Assembly (NCBI GenBank): GCA_907165275.2
Contig: OU015666.1
Location: 7,222,001 to 7,286,000 of the forward strand
From: Zygaena filipendulae
Lineage: Eukaryota > Arthropoda > Insecta > Lepidoptera > Zygaenidae
Length of the DNA: 64,000 bases
Reading direction: 5' to 3'
Under the pieces are notes generated by a model that saw nothing but the letters and a program-made list of their open reading frames with translations, did no database searches and was not told where the DNA came from. A program made the position numbers and the translations under genes. This document shows, piece by piece, positions 47,190 through 58,826 of this stretch (positions within the stretch are counted from its first letter, which is position 1; each line of letters opens with the position of its first letter).

Positions 47190-47556
47190 CAACGTGTTAA
47201 TGAATTAACTGAAAACTAGAAAGTAGTTTGCTCAGAATTGACTTCCGAATCGATTGCACCATGTTATATATGTTAATATATGTTATATATTTTTTTTACT
47301 AGCCCATGTCTAAATAATTTATAATACAATATTTGGCGCGTACGCCGCCCGCAGCAAAAAAATCTAATCGGTCAATGACACGTAGGTGCAGGCGTAGCGC
47401 ATTAAATTTCGTGGATAGGTCAAGTCACCTCCTCTAAACTAATGTTGAATAACTTTTAAACTATTAATTTTTGACATAATTTATATTTTAGTCACATTAT
47501 TGTTTAACTCTTTGAATGGGGTGTATCAGGTTTTTGGTTAATTGATTAACACGTTG
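47190..47556. mobile_element. MITE family B, copy 2
   Basis: 27-bp inverted ends: left CAACGTGTTAATGAATTAAC then TGAAAAC; the right end reversed reads CAACGTGTTAATCAATTAAC then CAAAAAC. TA flanks on both sides suggest a TA target duplication (Tc1/mariner-like derivative). It is homologous to 12059-12419 throughout. Non-coding. Confidence 0.82.
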
Positions 47557-50280
47557 TATATACCTAACCATCGATACAAAAAAATGTGCCGCTATACGAT
47601 AATTCGTAGCATTACAAATTCGTATGATTACAAATCACACTGCTCGTTGTCAAAACCCGATTCTAAGTTAAGAACAGTTCTAATAGCAGTGGGACCTATT
47701 AGTAAAATCGATATGTAATAAATTGTGGATACATTAATAATTATAACCTTCAATTAACTAATGATAAGAAATTGATATTTACACAACAGCCAAGCTGCGT
47801 TATAGTGAAAACCACACCACACATACCATATTTTCAATGAAACGACATGTTACACTGATGTCACGATGTCAACCACTATGGGAAGCCTCCACACCTATCG
47901 GGTACACACTACACAGTGAATGCTTAAGTTCATACATGAGGAAGTGCTTACCACGGAACCATGTAATCTCTGCTCTACGTTTGTCGGTATGTTTACGAAT
48001 CTCAGATCAATGCGCTGAAAGCAGACTGAGCATGTAAATAAATTGTAAGCACTTTAATGGGAATTGATTTCGAAAATCTTTCTTTCAATTAAGGTAGAAT
48101 AGAGAGAGCAGAGAGATTATTGTCAAGCACCACAAATCTAATTTAACTGAAGAAAATAAATGTGCTGTTTTTTGATGGATCAACTCACAGACTGGAAAAA
48201 TGAGTTGTTTTGATAAAATGAGAGATGGTAATAATGGTACTGATGGGAATTCGTGGGTCATTCAAAATGTCTCTCGTAAAAAATCAGCTGTTATTTAGAT
48301 ATATTGTATAAAGTAAAGTTGAATAGATATTTACGTACACATATCGCTGGTTTACTAAAAATATAAAATGACGAGCAAAGTGTGTCCATATGATTTTTGT
48401 AGGTCTTGCGTTTTCACTTAAATGGAATTCAAATCTTCATATAAATCTTTAAATCCTAATAATTCTGTAATAATTTAGTTTTTTTATTTATTTAAAAATA
48501 AAAAAATTAAAATTTGAATGTAGTCTGGATGGATATTGTATATCACAAATATATTTATTTATTTTTAGGAAGACCAACAGTTTTTAAGAAAAAAACACTT
48601 TTAAATACAAAAATAGCAGCTAATTCTAGGTCTCCGCTGACAGAAAACAATTTCTACCTATATACCTACCTACCTATATTATGCACGGCGGCTACCTCTG
48701 TTTCTTATCTGTTGCTCTGAGACTGAAACCGCCGAGTTTATTTGAAGCTCGTAGCGGGCTGCAAACGCCAAGCGTCAAGATTTAAGTAGTTTACGCCGGG
48801 AAGTCCGCTGAATGCCGTCTCGTTTGGTCTGGGCAACTGCAACTCGCTAACTCGATATTGCACGCTCACTTTATACTCAAGTTTAATGTCACACTCCGCC
48901 ACGGTAGCGTTCCCACTTTTATATTCACCACTCGAAACATTTATTAGTTTTTCTCTCTCTCTCGAAAGCAACAAGTTTAAATTTTTTTTTACTGTCTTAT
49001 TTTCGCGTTCTTTGTCTTTCAAGTGAATTCCTTTGTCGACGTTTTATTCTATAAATGTGCTCATATAAAATTCACGTCCAATTTATTTCTATTAGAAATA
49101 ACGTAAACATTAAAATCTCTCATTTTAAAGTATACAGATGTAGAGTATTATCCAGAACATTAGATAGGTACCTACTACCTAAGGATTTTAAATTTATTAG
49201 GTGATCGTTTTAGCGACATTCTGCGCTACCGTATTTACACAGTCATTAGGTATAAGTGCGTACTTGAAAGCGAACAGCTCTATTAAAGTGGAATTGATGA
49301 GTGTAAAGCAATCCTGTTTAAATGGCGGCCGGCTGGGACTCGATCTAGGAATAGCGAATAAAAGGTGTAGTAAAACGGTCTGACTTTGCGTTGGGAAACC
49401 GCGGGCGGGCGGGCGGTCGGTCTACCGCCTTACGCTGCCCTCCAAGTATAGAGCGGGCGCGGAAATAGTGACCATTTTGCATTATTTGCACCAATTTCCC
49501 AGTTTTCTACCACTTGCAAGTCATCACTTTCCGCAATTCAGAGAAAGTTATGAATTTCAATTGAATAAGCATTATTAGTTTAGTAGCTAATTATTAGTAC
49601 CCAACTTGTGTATCAACACCATGTTACTTTTTTGTTTTGGTTAAATAAATAAATAAATAAAATTAATTTCAGTGAAATAAGCAGTCGATCAGCCTCCCGT
49701 GAGTTTCGCTTAGTTATTGTCATGTAAATCCTACGTTGTTTAAAATTATTTTCTACTATCTCTTTCTGAATCTTCATTCAAGTTTTAGCTTAGTTGCCCG
49801 TAGGTATACGGTACATGAACTAATGAACTAATTTATATGAACTAATTTTTCGATTCTCATATTATTACAGTTTTAGGAATTAACCATAGAATAAGTAAAA
49901 AATGGAAAGAGTTTTGTATGGACTATCAAATGAATAAGCAATATGATTAAACGTTATTATTTATCTGTCAATAGAAAAAAAAAAACCTAAGTATGATAAA
50001 ATAATCTAAAGGTTACTCAATAATTCCTTCGATTCTTATAATATAGTCGCCTATGTTTTGGGCGTATCTTTAACTAGAAGTTGTTATTATGGTTCAATAA
50101 TGATGCAATCTCAGGCATTTTGCATAAAAATTGCTCGTTAGCTTGTGCGGTCTCCTGACTTACTTCAACTTCCTCGTGCATTATTCGAAAAGTTGTCAAG
50201 CGAACCGATGCCCAACTAATACTGCGATGAGTTTGCCAACACTCTTTGAAATGAACACACTATGTGGACTAAGAAATAAC
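47557..50280. other. Intergenic stretch with GC-rich islands
   Basis: GC-richer blocks at about 48730-48920 (followed by a CTCTCTCTCTC tract near 48953) and 49320-49460 (GCGGGCGGGCGGGCGG). No gene recognised. A (AAAT)n run lies at about 49644-49660. Confidence 0.4.
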
Positions 50281-50289
50281 CTTAAAACT

Positions 50290-50374
50290 GTCCTTAACAA
50301 TATTTTTATCCGAGTACAAAGAACTTGAGGGAATTCTAAATTCACGCTGGTCAAGTCGCGGCCACGACCTAGTG
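50290..50374 (+). repeat. Decayed Helitron 3' fragment
   Basis: GAGTACAAAGAACTTGAGGG, AATTCTAAATTCACGCTGGT and CGCGGCCACGACCTAG keep the family order with a degraded hairpin. Confidence 0.4.
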
Positions 50375-50593
50375 TAAAATAAAAAGTTAAGTAAGCAAAC
50401 AAGGGACAGAAGATAAAATTTTTAAAAAACATAAATTATTTTTAATCCCTGAACAGAACGGATCAAAATAACTAAATTGAAATAAATATCTCTGCCATTT
50501 GATCAAGGTATTTAATACAATACGAAAAATGAGTATGTATGTACTACTACTACTCAACGAAACGAAACATACAAGTTTTTTTAATACTACCTA

Positions 50594-50798
50594 TTAGCTG
50601 TTTCCGCGGTGTCACCCGCGTAGATTTCGGAGTTTCCCCAGGAATTCCAGGACAAAAAGTACTCTATGTCCTTCTCTGTGCCCCTGACAACGTGTATGCA
50701 AAATTTCATGATGATCGGTTGAGCCGTTGAGGCGTGAAAGCGTAACAAACAAATAAGCAAACAAACAAACTCATTTTCGCATTTATAATAAGTAAGGA
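50594..50798 (-). mobile_element. Helitron copy, short subfamily (tandem pair, unit 1)
   Basis: The minus strand starts TCCTTACTTATTATAAATGC and ends GGAAACAGCTAA before a T. Full set of core motifs (CACGCCTCAACGGCTCAACC, GAAATTTTGCATACACGTTG, AAGGACATAGAGTAC). Its first base directly follows the last base of the next element. Confidence 0.82.
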
Positions 50799-51091
50799 CT
50801 AGCTGTGCCCCATAGTTTCACCCGCATGAGTTTCGGAATTCCCACAGAAACTTTTATTCTAAAATAAAAGTAGCTTAAGTTACTCCTTAAACATAACATC
50901 ATGCTATCTGCCTGTGATAGTCCCGTTAAAATCAGGCGAACCGTTTCAGAGATTAGCCGGAACAAACAGGCAGATAAACGAAAATTTAATATGTTAGTGC
51001 TTTCATATGCATTTAATAAAAAGCTGTTAATTTGGAATAACAAACAGACACTTCAATTTTATTTCTATGTACAGATGTATGGATGTATAGA
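50799..51091 (-). mobile_element. Helitron copy, longer subfamily (tandem pair, unit 2)
   Basis: The minus strand starts TCTATACATCCATACATCTG after an A and ends GGGGCACAGCTAG, immediately followed by the TC of the copy at 50594-50798. It matches 4287-4615 over its length (GGCTAATCTCTGAAACGG, GGAGTAACTTAAGCTAC). Confidence 0.82.
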
Positions 51092-51159
51092 TTTAAGAAA
51101 CCATCTTGTAAATGGTAATAATACCAACTGTAAAATACAAAATTGAAAAAGACCAGGTG

Positions 51160-51450
51160 TTACGAGCCACGTTACCACGCTCCGCCGCGGAACGTGATTC
51201 AAACGCGAAAGTGGCGAATAAAACGTCTCGTGCACACGAGTCAACAACCCAGTTGTTGTCTTAACCGGTGTAAAATAAAGGTGTACGTGATATCGGCCGC
51301 GGTACATTCGGCTCGCGTCGGGCGCCAGTCGCCAGACAAATATTTTTCCATTTCCACGCAGACCCTCCCCGAATCGGGGATTAGGAGCATTGTGTTCGTA
51401 TGCTCCGAACACTATTGTTTCGTTCGTTACCTGGCCGGTGGGCGGTGAAA
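51160..51450. other. GC-rich island
   Basis: About 290 bases of mixed, clearly GC-richer sequence (CGCTCCGCCGCGGAACGTG; GATATCGGCCGCGGTACATT). Both strands have open frames of about 100 codons without recognisable domains. It may be a conserved regulatory or promoter region; not shown. Confidence 0.4.
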
Positions 51451-52118
51451 ATTTTTTGGTTGTTTGTCCGTAACAAAATTAAACGTCTATTCAAAATATT
51501 TTGTGTATTGTCCGCTAAGAAGATTACGTTGTATCAAACACGTGATTGTTCGAAATATTTTTCAGTGTTTTGTTTTTGTATATTTGCTTGTATATTAACA
51601 ATATTCGTCTCAACGAACACACTTAATACTTTTCATTTTCGTTAAGGCCTATGCTGTTTCAAAAGATACTGATCTCGTACTGGGCGGTAAATCATGGCCT
51701 TAATGCTTATACCTACCAATACTGGGGTATTGGTCATAATTCGACGCAGATGCCTCGCCGGTAACCAAATGCGCAACATTACTTATATTATGACGCGTGG
51801 TGCGGCATGATATGCAATTCTCCAATATAATACCACATAATTATGGCTAACTTGCACGATACAAGTTTATAACTTATAGAGTCAGATTGAAATAAAAATA
51901 TTATTACATTTATTAAAATATAATAATGCGAAAGTTTGATGATACTTATTACTTAAATTCACACCTTCACTTAACCAAATTGGAAAGACAGCCCACATCC
52001 GGGAGTAATGAAAGAAAAATCATTCTTTTTATCCGGATAAATGTGAATTTTAAATAGAATCCAAACTTAACCACACTACCTACTTACTCGTATTAAATTC
52101 AGTTTTGGCGTGCGTTAG

Positions 52119-52436
52119 TGGTCACATATCGATCAGTATACAGTCCCCTGGACCACGCCGAGTGGCCAGGTGTCCCCCGCGCAAACAGCCGCCCCCCCGT
52201 CCCCGGCCCCGCAGCGACCCACTCCCGCGCCGCCCCGGGCCCTACATCAAAATGACGACGAAAATCCCATATTGCCTACATCGGGGACGGAAGAACGATT
52301 TTATAAGTTAAGGGATTTGTGTCAATATTTTACTAGGATCGCGGATGGCTACTCATCGAGGTTATACGCTACATTATGTGAGCAGTTACATTACATTCGT
52401 GCAGAAACTCTCGCCTCCATGTACTGGATGCAATAG
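52119..52436 (+). CDS. Probable terminal coding exon of an unidentified protein
   Basis: The frame is open from just after an in-frame TAG (52116-52118) to the TAG at 52434. It begins with a Pro/Ala-rich segment (AQTAAPPSPAPQRPTPAPPR) and ends with a well-formed, non-repetitive segment: NDDENPILPTSGTEERFYKL, then RDLCQYFTRIADGYSSRLYA, then TLCEQLHYIRAETLASMYWM and Q. The second part uses mixed codons at moderate GC and does not look like chance. Possible acceptors include GCGTTAG (ending 52118), GATCAG (52136), TATACAG (52143) and GGCCAG (52169), so the exon start is uncertain. There is no close upstream exon or obvious start codon, and AATAAA is not close downstream. I do not recognise the family; a C terminus of a transcription-factor-like protein is one guess. 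Confidence 0.5.
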   Translation, partial: WSHIDQYTVPWTTPSGQVSPAQTAAPPSPAPQRPTPAPPRALHQNDDENPILPTSGTEERFYKLRDLCQYFTRIADGYSSRLYATLCEQLHYIRAETLASMYWMQ

Positions 52437-54554
52437 GGAACTTTATTAATTTAACGTCTTCTCTACGGTTTCCCCTTAATGTCAACAAAGACCAAAGTAC
52501 ATTTGTTAATCGCCCTCAAATTTCCACAACAATTTTCTAAGTATTTTTGTTTCGAACTCACGCTTAAGTATATCGTAAGTAGGTATCGATTCTCGTTTTT
52601 CTAAGCGAAGAAAAACCGTCAGCAAATCGGGCGAGATGTACCTACTTATGTTAGAAAGTGGATACTCTTTTGCGGGACAACTTTTTCAAAGTTTAGATAG
52701 CTTAGTGATTTGAAAATAGAAGGAGGCACATCTATTTAGTCGACGGAAAAAAGGAAAAACAGTTGTTTCGATACTTTTTAAATAAGTATTAGGTGTAAGT
52801 AAATACCTATGTATAATAAGATTTGTAACAACTTTGTTAAAAGCTCTTGCGAATTATTTTCGTTATTTAAATACCATAGCATTGTAAAGCGGAATTAAAC
52901 AAACCGAGTCACAATACATCTCAATTACCAGCGTATTAATCCAATTACACGTGAACTGAATAAAACGCGAGTTTACGTATTTACAACGTTCCTCCGACAT
53001 CGTCGTAAATAAGAGGCGGCGTCACGACTCGGGGTAGCGCCGGTAATTAAATATGTTCGAGGGTGTTGTGTAAGACAAAGAAACGGAGTCGGTGGTGTGT
53101 CGCCGGCGGCGGCGCGGGCGCTCCGCCTCCAGAGTGCCGGGGCTCCCGCATCGCTCCAGTCACCCTTACATCCGCATTGCCACCACTATATCTACAGGAC
53201 TGCGCTCTTTTTGTACAGAAAACAGTTAACCCCGTCCATCTTTATTAACTAGACGCCTATTTGTAAGGTCTTCTCCACAAGAGAGCGTAATTATCCTTTT
53301 AAATCATAATAAAGATTTCGTAGAAGCTGCTTATATTTATTTCACTCAAAGTGAAAGTTGGTTTTTAAAAGACTTCGTGACTGCAAATTCTTTATTATGC
53401 TTCCACAATTCAGACTACAGACAGACTTTTCTATTGTGTAAACCAACCATACTAAAAGTGTTAAAAGGAATCGTCTAAAACATTTTCGCCACGATCCAAC
53501 ACCAAGTTGGTCACATCGTAATGCAATTCAATTTCTGACACTATACGATCAAAAATTAAACGCCACGAAACGAGCATTGTAAAGGCTTCGACCGCCCTAT
53601 ACAGTGCCCCCCGCGGAGCCGGAAACAAAGTTAACTCCGCAACCGCGCCAGGCTTACTTCTTAAATTATTCTCCAAAAGATTTTCTAATTTGCTCGCTCG
53701 TCTCCGACTCCTTTTATGAGAAAGCGGCAGCCGCAAGCACGAACACATGAGACTGCGAACCCCTCCACATAAAGACCCATTATAGGCCTAACGTCCTCGC
53801 CGCAGAGCGCTTTATAGAATGTTTTCTAAACTCGCTTCTCTTTTGCCGCCATCGGTACGACGACGGCTTTGCACCCCAAAATAAGCTTTAACACTCATTA
53901 ATATGATTCAAAACGCGTAAAAGAAACATGTGTTCAGCGACGGCGTATTCGGGCCGCGTGCGTCCTCTGGGTAATGTTACGTAATAGGTAAGAGCGTTGC
54001 CGTGATTTTGTCAAAGGTAAGAAAATTGGTTACGTTAGTGGGTAATTTCGGATACCGGGAGAGATGTGAAATATGTGTCTGCGATGAGAGTTAACGTGAA
54101 AAACATGAGTATTTTATTCACGCAGACGTCATGCCGCGATAATTAAGACGTTTGTGTTGTGAGCATAATAATTATATATGCGATGAGAAATTATAATATC
54201 ATGTTGGAGTTTTCCATGATGGGAGGAGACTTTTTGCCTTTGTGAACTTCTATTTTAGACGATACCGAATCAAATCCTTCCAAATTAGTCTACAGTTACA
54301 GAAATTAATAAAATGACGTTAATTATAATACCTACATACATTGTCAGTATACCTATAGTTGTCAAAATATAGGTATTTAACTGTATGAAACTACATACAA
54401 ATAACCCCGACAATGTAACAGAACTTTCTAATAGGTAGCAGAATAAAAAATTATATCAAACAAAAACTAATCTTAAAGTGTATTACGACGTAAACGAGTC
54501 CCACTTGAATTATATTTTTATCTTGTCATGAACGTCACTGGTACCAACTAATAA
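52437..54554. other. Intergenic or 3' flank with GC-rich islands
   Basis: GC-richer blocks at about 52990-53180 and 53580-53780. The minus frame 53461-53748 (95 codons) has no recognisable domain. No poly(A) signal close to the exon at 52436 was identified. Confidence 0.35.
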
Positions 54555-54724
54555 TCTTTAAATATAAATAAAACAAAGTTCCTTTCTGTCGTCTATACGC
54601 TTAGATCTTTTAAACTACGCAACGGATTCTAATGCGGTTTTTCATCGATAGATAGACTAATTCAAGAGAAAGGTTTATTCGTACAGTTTAGCTATGTCCC
54701 GGAATTCCCACGGTGGACAACTAA
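54555..54724 (+). mobile_element. Degenerate Helitron copy
   Basis: Starts TCTTTAAATATAAATAAAAC after an A. It has TTTTAAACTACGCAACGGAT, AATGCGGTTTTTCATCGAT and GTCCCGGAATTCCCACGG, and ends GGACAACTAA. A second 5' fragment (ATATTATAAATATGAAAGTT) follows at 54727-54810. Confidence 0.6.
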
Positions 54725-55077
54725 AAATATTATAAATATGAAAGTTTGCGAAGATATTTGTATGTTTATATGATTTTACTTGATTACGCATAAACCTACT
54801 TACTTGGTATTACTTGGTAGGTAGGTACCTACTCAGAAAAAAAAGATTATAGATAAACACTGCTATGCTAGGTTTTAAAAGCCTTGTGGGTTTCTTTCCG
54901 CCTGTGCGGGCGTTAAAATCGTGTCACTTCACTCGGTACGGATGCTGTAACTTTGGTTCTATTTGACGTATGAAAGAGACAATCACATATTTGACCTTTA
55001 CTATCGTAACTTATTGTGGTAGGCTATTAAAAAGTGTACTGTGTCTGTTCGACCTAGTTCGCACATAGATAAAATTA

Positions 55078-55688
55078 TTAACGTTCAGTGCCAGGCAGGT
55101 ATACCAGGCCTTGTTTTATTGGCCTGGTACCCGCACTGAGGATTTCGCAGGGAAGGTAGAGTGAGAGCCATCCGACTAGTGCGGCTCAGTTCACGTTTGA
55201 ATGTCGATAGTGCGCAAGTTTGGTGTCGTCGGGATTCGATCGTCGCGTCATGTGTAATCGCGGATACATTCTTCTTCTAATAAAAATTATAAACACTTAA
55301 AGGCGCCTATCTATATCTATTTATTTTGGTCACTTTCCTATCCCAAGAAACTTAAAATTCTAGTGCTATACAAGGCTTAACATACATGGTAATTATATTA
55401 CTAGTGCGTTACAGGGTATTGCAGACCTGGTGGTTTAAATCCTCAAAAAGTTCCGCTTTTTTTCGTCTGATCCTAAGGATAAGCCGAGGGTAGATTGATA
55501 CATTATAACACTAAACCCAGATTTTTATTAATATAGCTCTTATTTCTATGCTGGTTTTATACAAATGGGTGTAACCAGGTTAAGGGCGCCTGATTCGCAC
55601 CATCAAAAAGACTACCACTGGGTCTAATCAACCTGGCAGCGCACAGTTTTAAAGTACATCAAAAATGGCCTAGCAGCCAACGTGTTAA
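55078..55688. mobile_element. Non-autonomous element bounded by TTAA
   Basis: TTAA at both ends (55078-55081, 55685-55688). The inverted ends are imperfect: the left reads CGTTCAGTGCCAGGC, and the right reversed reads CACGTTGGCTGCTAGGC. Near the left end GGTATACCAGGCC pairs with GGCCTGGTACC. Non-coding. A TTAA duplication suggests a piggyBac-type MITE, but the termini are not canonical. Confidence 0.55.
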
Positions 55689-55907
55689 CACACAGAATAC
55701 TTTTATATTTGACATGGCCAAAGCCGCAGGGCGGGGTAAAATTATATTATGTAATAATACAGAACCTATTTTTTTTTGGTCCATCCAAATCTTTTTAGCT
55801 ATTTTTACTTAATCTAGTAAGAAATATCCAAACATCTTTACAAATATCACTAATATATTCATAAACATCCTAACAAACTTTTATGTTTATAACAGCTATT
55901 TACTGTT

Positions 55908-56025
55908 ACCGAGATTTTACCCATGTTAATTTCGGAGTTCCCGCGGGAATTCCGGGATCAAAATACCTAATATCTTTTTCTGTACCCTGACAACGTGTAA
56001 GCAAAATTTCATGGTTTCCAACACT
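55908..56025 (-). repeat. Helitron fragment
   Basis: The minus strand reads GAAATTTTGCTTACACGTTG, TCAGGGTACAGAAAAAGATA, GGAATTCCCGCGGGAACTCC and GAAATTAACATGGGTAAAAT. The 5' end and the CTAG end are missing. Confidence 0.6.
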
Positions 56026-56029
56026 TTCG

Positions 56030-58700
56030 AATTTTAAAATAGTAGGGATATTTTTATCGTAAAATAAACATGTAACAGTCACGAATATGAAATTCCAGCG
56101 TCGCCTATTTTCAAGATATATATAGTACGAGCACGTACCTACCTACATATATATATGTATGATTCTTGATAATATATGAAATTATTGTAGAAACTAGGAT
56201 AGGTACTCTACAACTAAATGATAATAAAAATAATTGTGGTTTTAGATAGGTACCTACTGTATTTGATACCGCTTATTTCGCTATGTACCTAAAGCAATAT
56301 AGGAGTTCGCCATTTTGAAGAAAAATATACATACGTATTCTTTTGTAATTTTTTTTCTTGTTAGCTGTAAGACTACCTGCCTACCTTTCCAGATAAAAAA
56401 ACAATACATAAGCGAATTTAAGAACAGACGCGAGGATTTTTTTTTTTCAAATAAATTTCACAAAAAGTAACAAACAATCTTAAAAGCCTCGAGTGTTTTT
56501 CGCTTCAACAAAGTTAACTAAAGAAGAATGAAACAAGCTTGCTTTTCTCACAAGTATCAAAGTCAACCGCGAAGTTTAAAAAATTCAAAATTTAATTAAT
56601 TACATTAGGTGCGGCGGTGTTCCACCGGCGAGTGGATGCAAAGACTCTCCGAAGTCTCACTTTTGCGTGACCTAATTTAAGAGTACCTTTTTTTTGCTCA
56701 CTTAATTTTCTTCATTCGTGTTTGTTCTGCGAATGAAGAACGATGGTGGGCGATTTTTTTTTTTTCAGCTACGCCGAAATACTTAATTGAGTGGGACGGG
56801 GACAGTGCGGCATTGCACCGCGGACAGAAACCGGGCCCGGCCCCGCCATACCTCTATAAACTTTTATTATCGCTCTACATCTCACTAACTTCACTTTTAC
56901 AGAGTTTTATGTCCGAAAAATGTACGCGAGCAACATTGCTTTGCGGCCTTTATTACGGGACAAGAATGCCGCAGGCGCAGTCCCGTAATTGAATGTAATT
57001 TCGTTAGCTTCTTTCGTTTGCCGTTGTAAAATAAAATTTTACGTCTTATTTATTGTCACGAGCAACAATATCTCAACCGCACCCGTTGCCGTTTCGCACA
57101 ATGAAATGATTGCGATCGTATACAAACAATTTTATAATAAACTCGATAATAATTTTGTTGGATTTTTTTTTTATAACACACAACTTCAGTTATTTTCGTG
57201 TGCAGTTTTTTGAAAATGCCTTGTATAAAGCGTTTTGGTATGTAGTTTCATTTAACAATTTTAAATTTAATTAATGAAAAGTTCGAGTAGGTATTGTGCC
57301 GCCTCAAAGCACGAAATCAATTTACTAAGTAGTTTTAAAACAACAACATTTTTTCATCATACATATTACAGGTAAATACATAAATTTTTATGCAACAGAA
57401 TGACGACATAGTATAGCTAAATAAGATATTGCATATAGAGTCACAGTTTCATTCATAATTCCGTTCGACATTGAAGCACAAAAGCAATATAATATTTTGT
57501 TGTTTTATGTCGTGGTGTGTGTGTAAATAAATATATTTCTATTCTATTCTATTCAATCAATGTGCGCGTGGAATGACCTGAAATTCTAAGTAGGTACGTA
57601 GAGAACATTCTCTACGTACCTACGTACTACTACTAGGATAATATGGTAGGTACGATTTGGTTTTTTTTTTAATTATAAGTTGATATTGTCACAGGTCAAT
57701 TGAAGACTAAAAATTGAATAGTTACATATAGCATCCATTACATAAAATTAAGGAGTCTCATAGTTAGAGTTCATTATGTTATGATATTTCATTCGGCATA
57801 CAATGACGATAAATTGATGAATAATCAATATTGTCAAGTATCTCCAAATATACGCAGTTGGTCGTTCAACAAATAATCGTTTATCACGTGCTGCGACGCA
57901 CAATAATAAGCCTTTTAAAATGCAGCCGGTATTTTCATTTACATGTAATCCAATACACGATTATTTATTTGCTTTGCGTAAAATAAATCATTTTATTATA
58001 TTTCAGCCATTTTCATTTATTTTTAAAAATTATTAGGTATTTAAAAATCACAATTTTATTGGTAGGAGGCACAAGTCCTCTCGACATATCCACATACATC
58101 ATCACCATACCACGTTTTCCTAAAATATACAAAAAAAGAAATTTGGCATTTTATTTGCTGTGTACCTATTTGTATTTGAAGGTATTTGCACTAGTGCAGG
58201 TATTTGAACTAGACATAATAAATAATATGTAGGTATAATTATTTCTTACCATAGTTTCGTTTTGCAATGAAACTGTGGTAGGAACCACTAACCTGGATGT
58301 TCTTTTATTGCAATATTTATTGTTTATCTATACACATTATATTTTAAAATTTCCAGATCATTTTAATACAAGACCGTGACACCCTTGCATGTAAAGGTGT
58401 CCCGTCATTAATTTCTGTTGCGACATACGAGTTCTCTAGTATCGATATCTGTGGAGAGACCCGACGATCCGAGAGAGACGATGGGGGAGGTGGTGAGGTG
58501 TAAAAGTGTTTAGCAAATCTCATCATTAGTTCATTTAGTAACGGCAACGTCTTTCAGGTAAATATTAAATTCTGCAGTTTAAAAATACTTGTGGTTTTGC
58601 ATTTACGATCGCCCTGACACGCTAAGTTAAACTAGGCTTGAACGATGACCACAACACAATACGATCCAGATATCAGATGTGCGAGCATTCACCACAACAT
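56030..58700. other. AT-rich stretch, no gene recognised
   Basis: GC-richer blocks at about 56600-56660 and 56780-56850. A retroposon-like tail (TGTAAATAAATATATTTCTA then TTCTA units) lies at 57520-57555. A perfect stem-loop lies at 57590-57623 (15-base arms GTAGGTACGTAGAGA, loop ACAT). The 56989-57213 frame is not recognisable. Confidence 0.4.
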
Positions 58701-58716
58701 AGGTACGTAGGTATAT

Positions 58717-58722
58717 TTTATT
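58717..58722 (-). terminator. Poly(A) signal after the RT ORF
   Basis: AATAAA on the minus strand, about 105 bases past the stop at 58827. Its position suits 3'-end processing of the element transcript or use as its 3' terminus. Confidence 0.5.
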
Positions 58723-58826
58723 GAAAATAAAAAAAGACAAAATACAAAAACGTATCCGCAACACGCTTCGTCATACCTTAAAACTAGGACTAAAAATACC
58801 TAAGAGTAGCTATACAAAACTAAACC

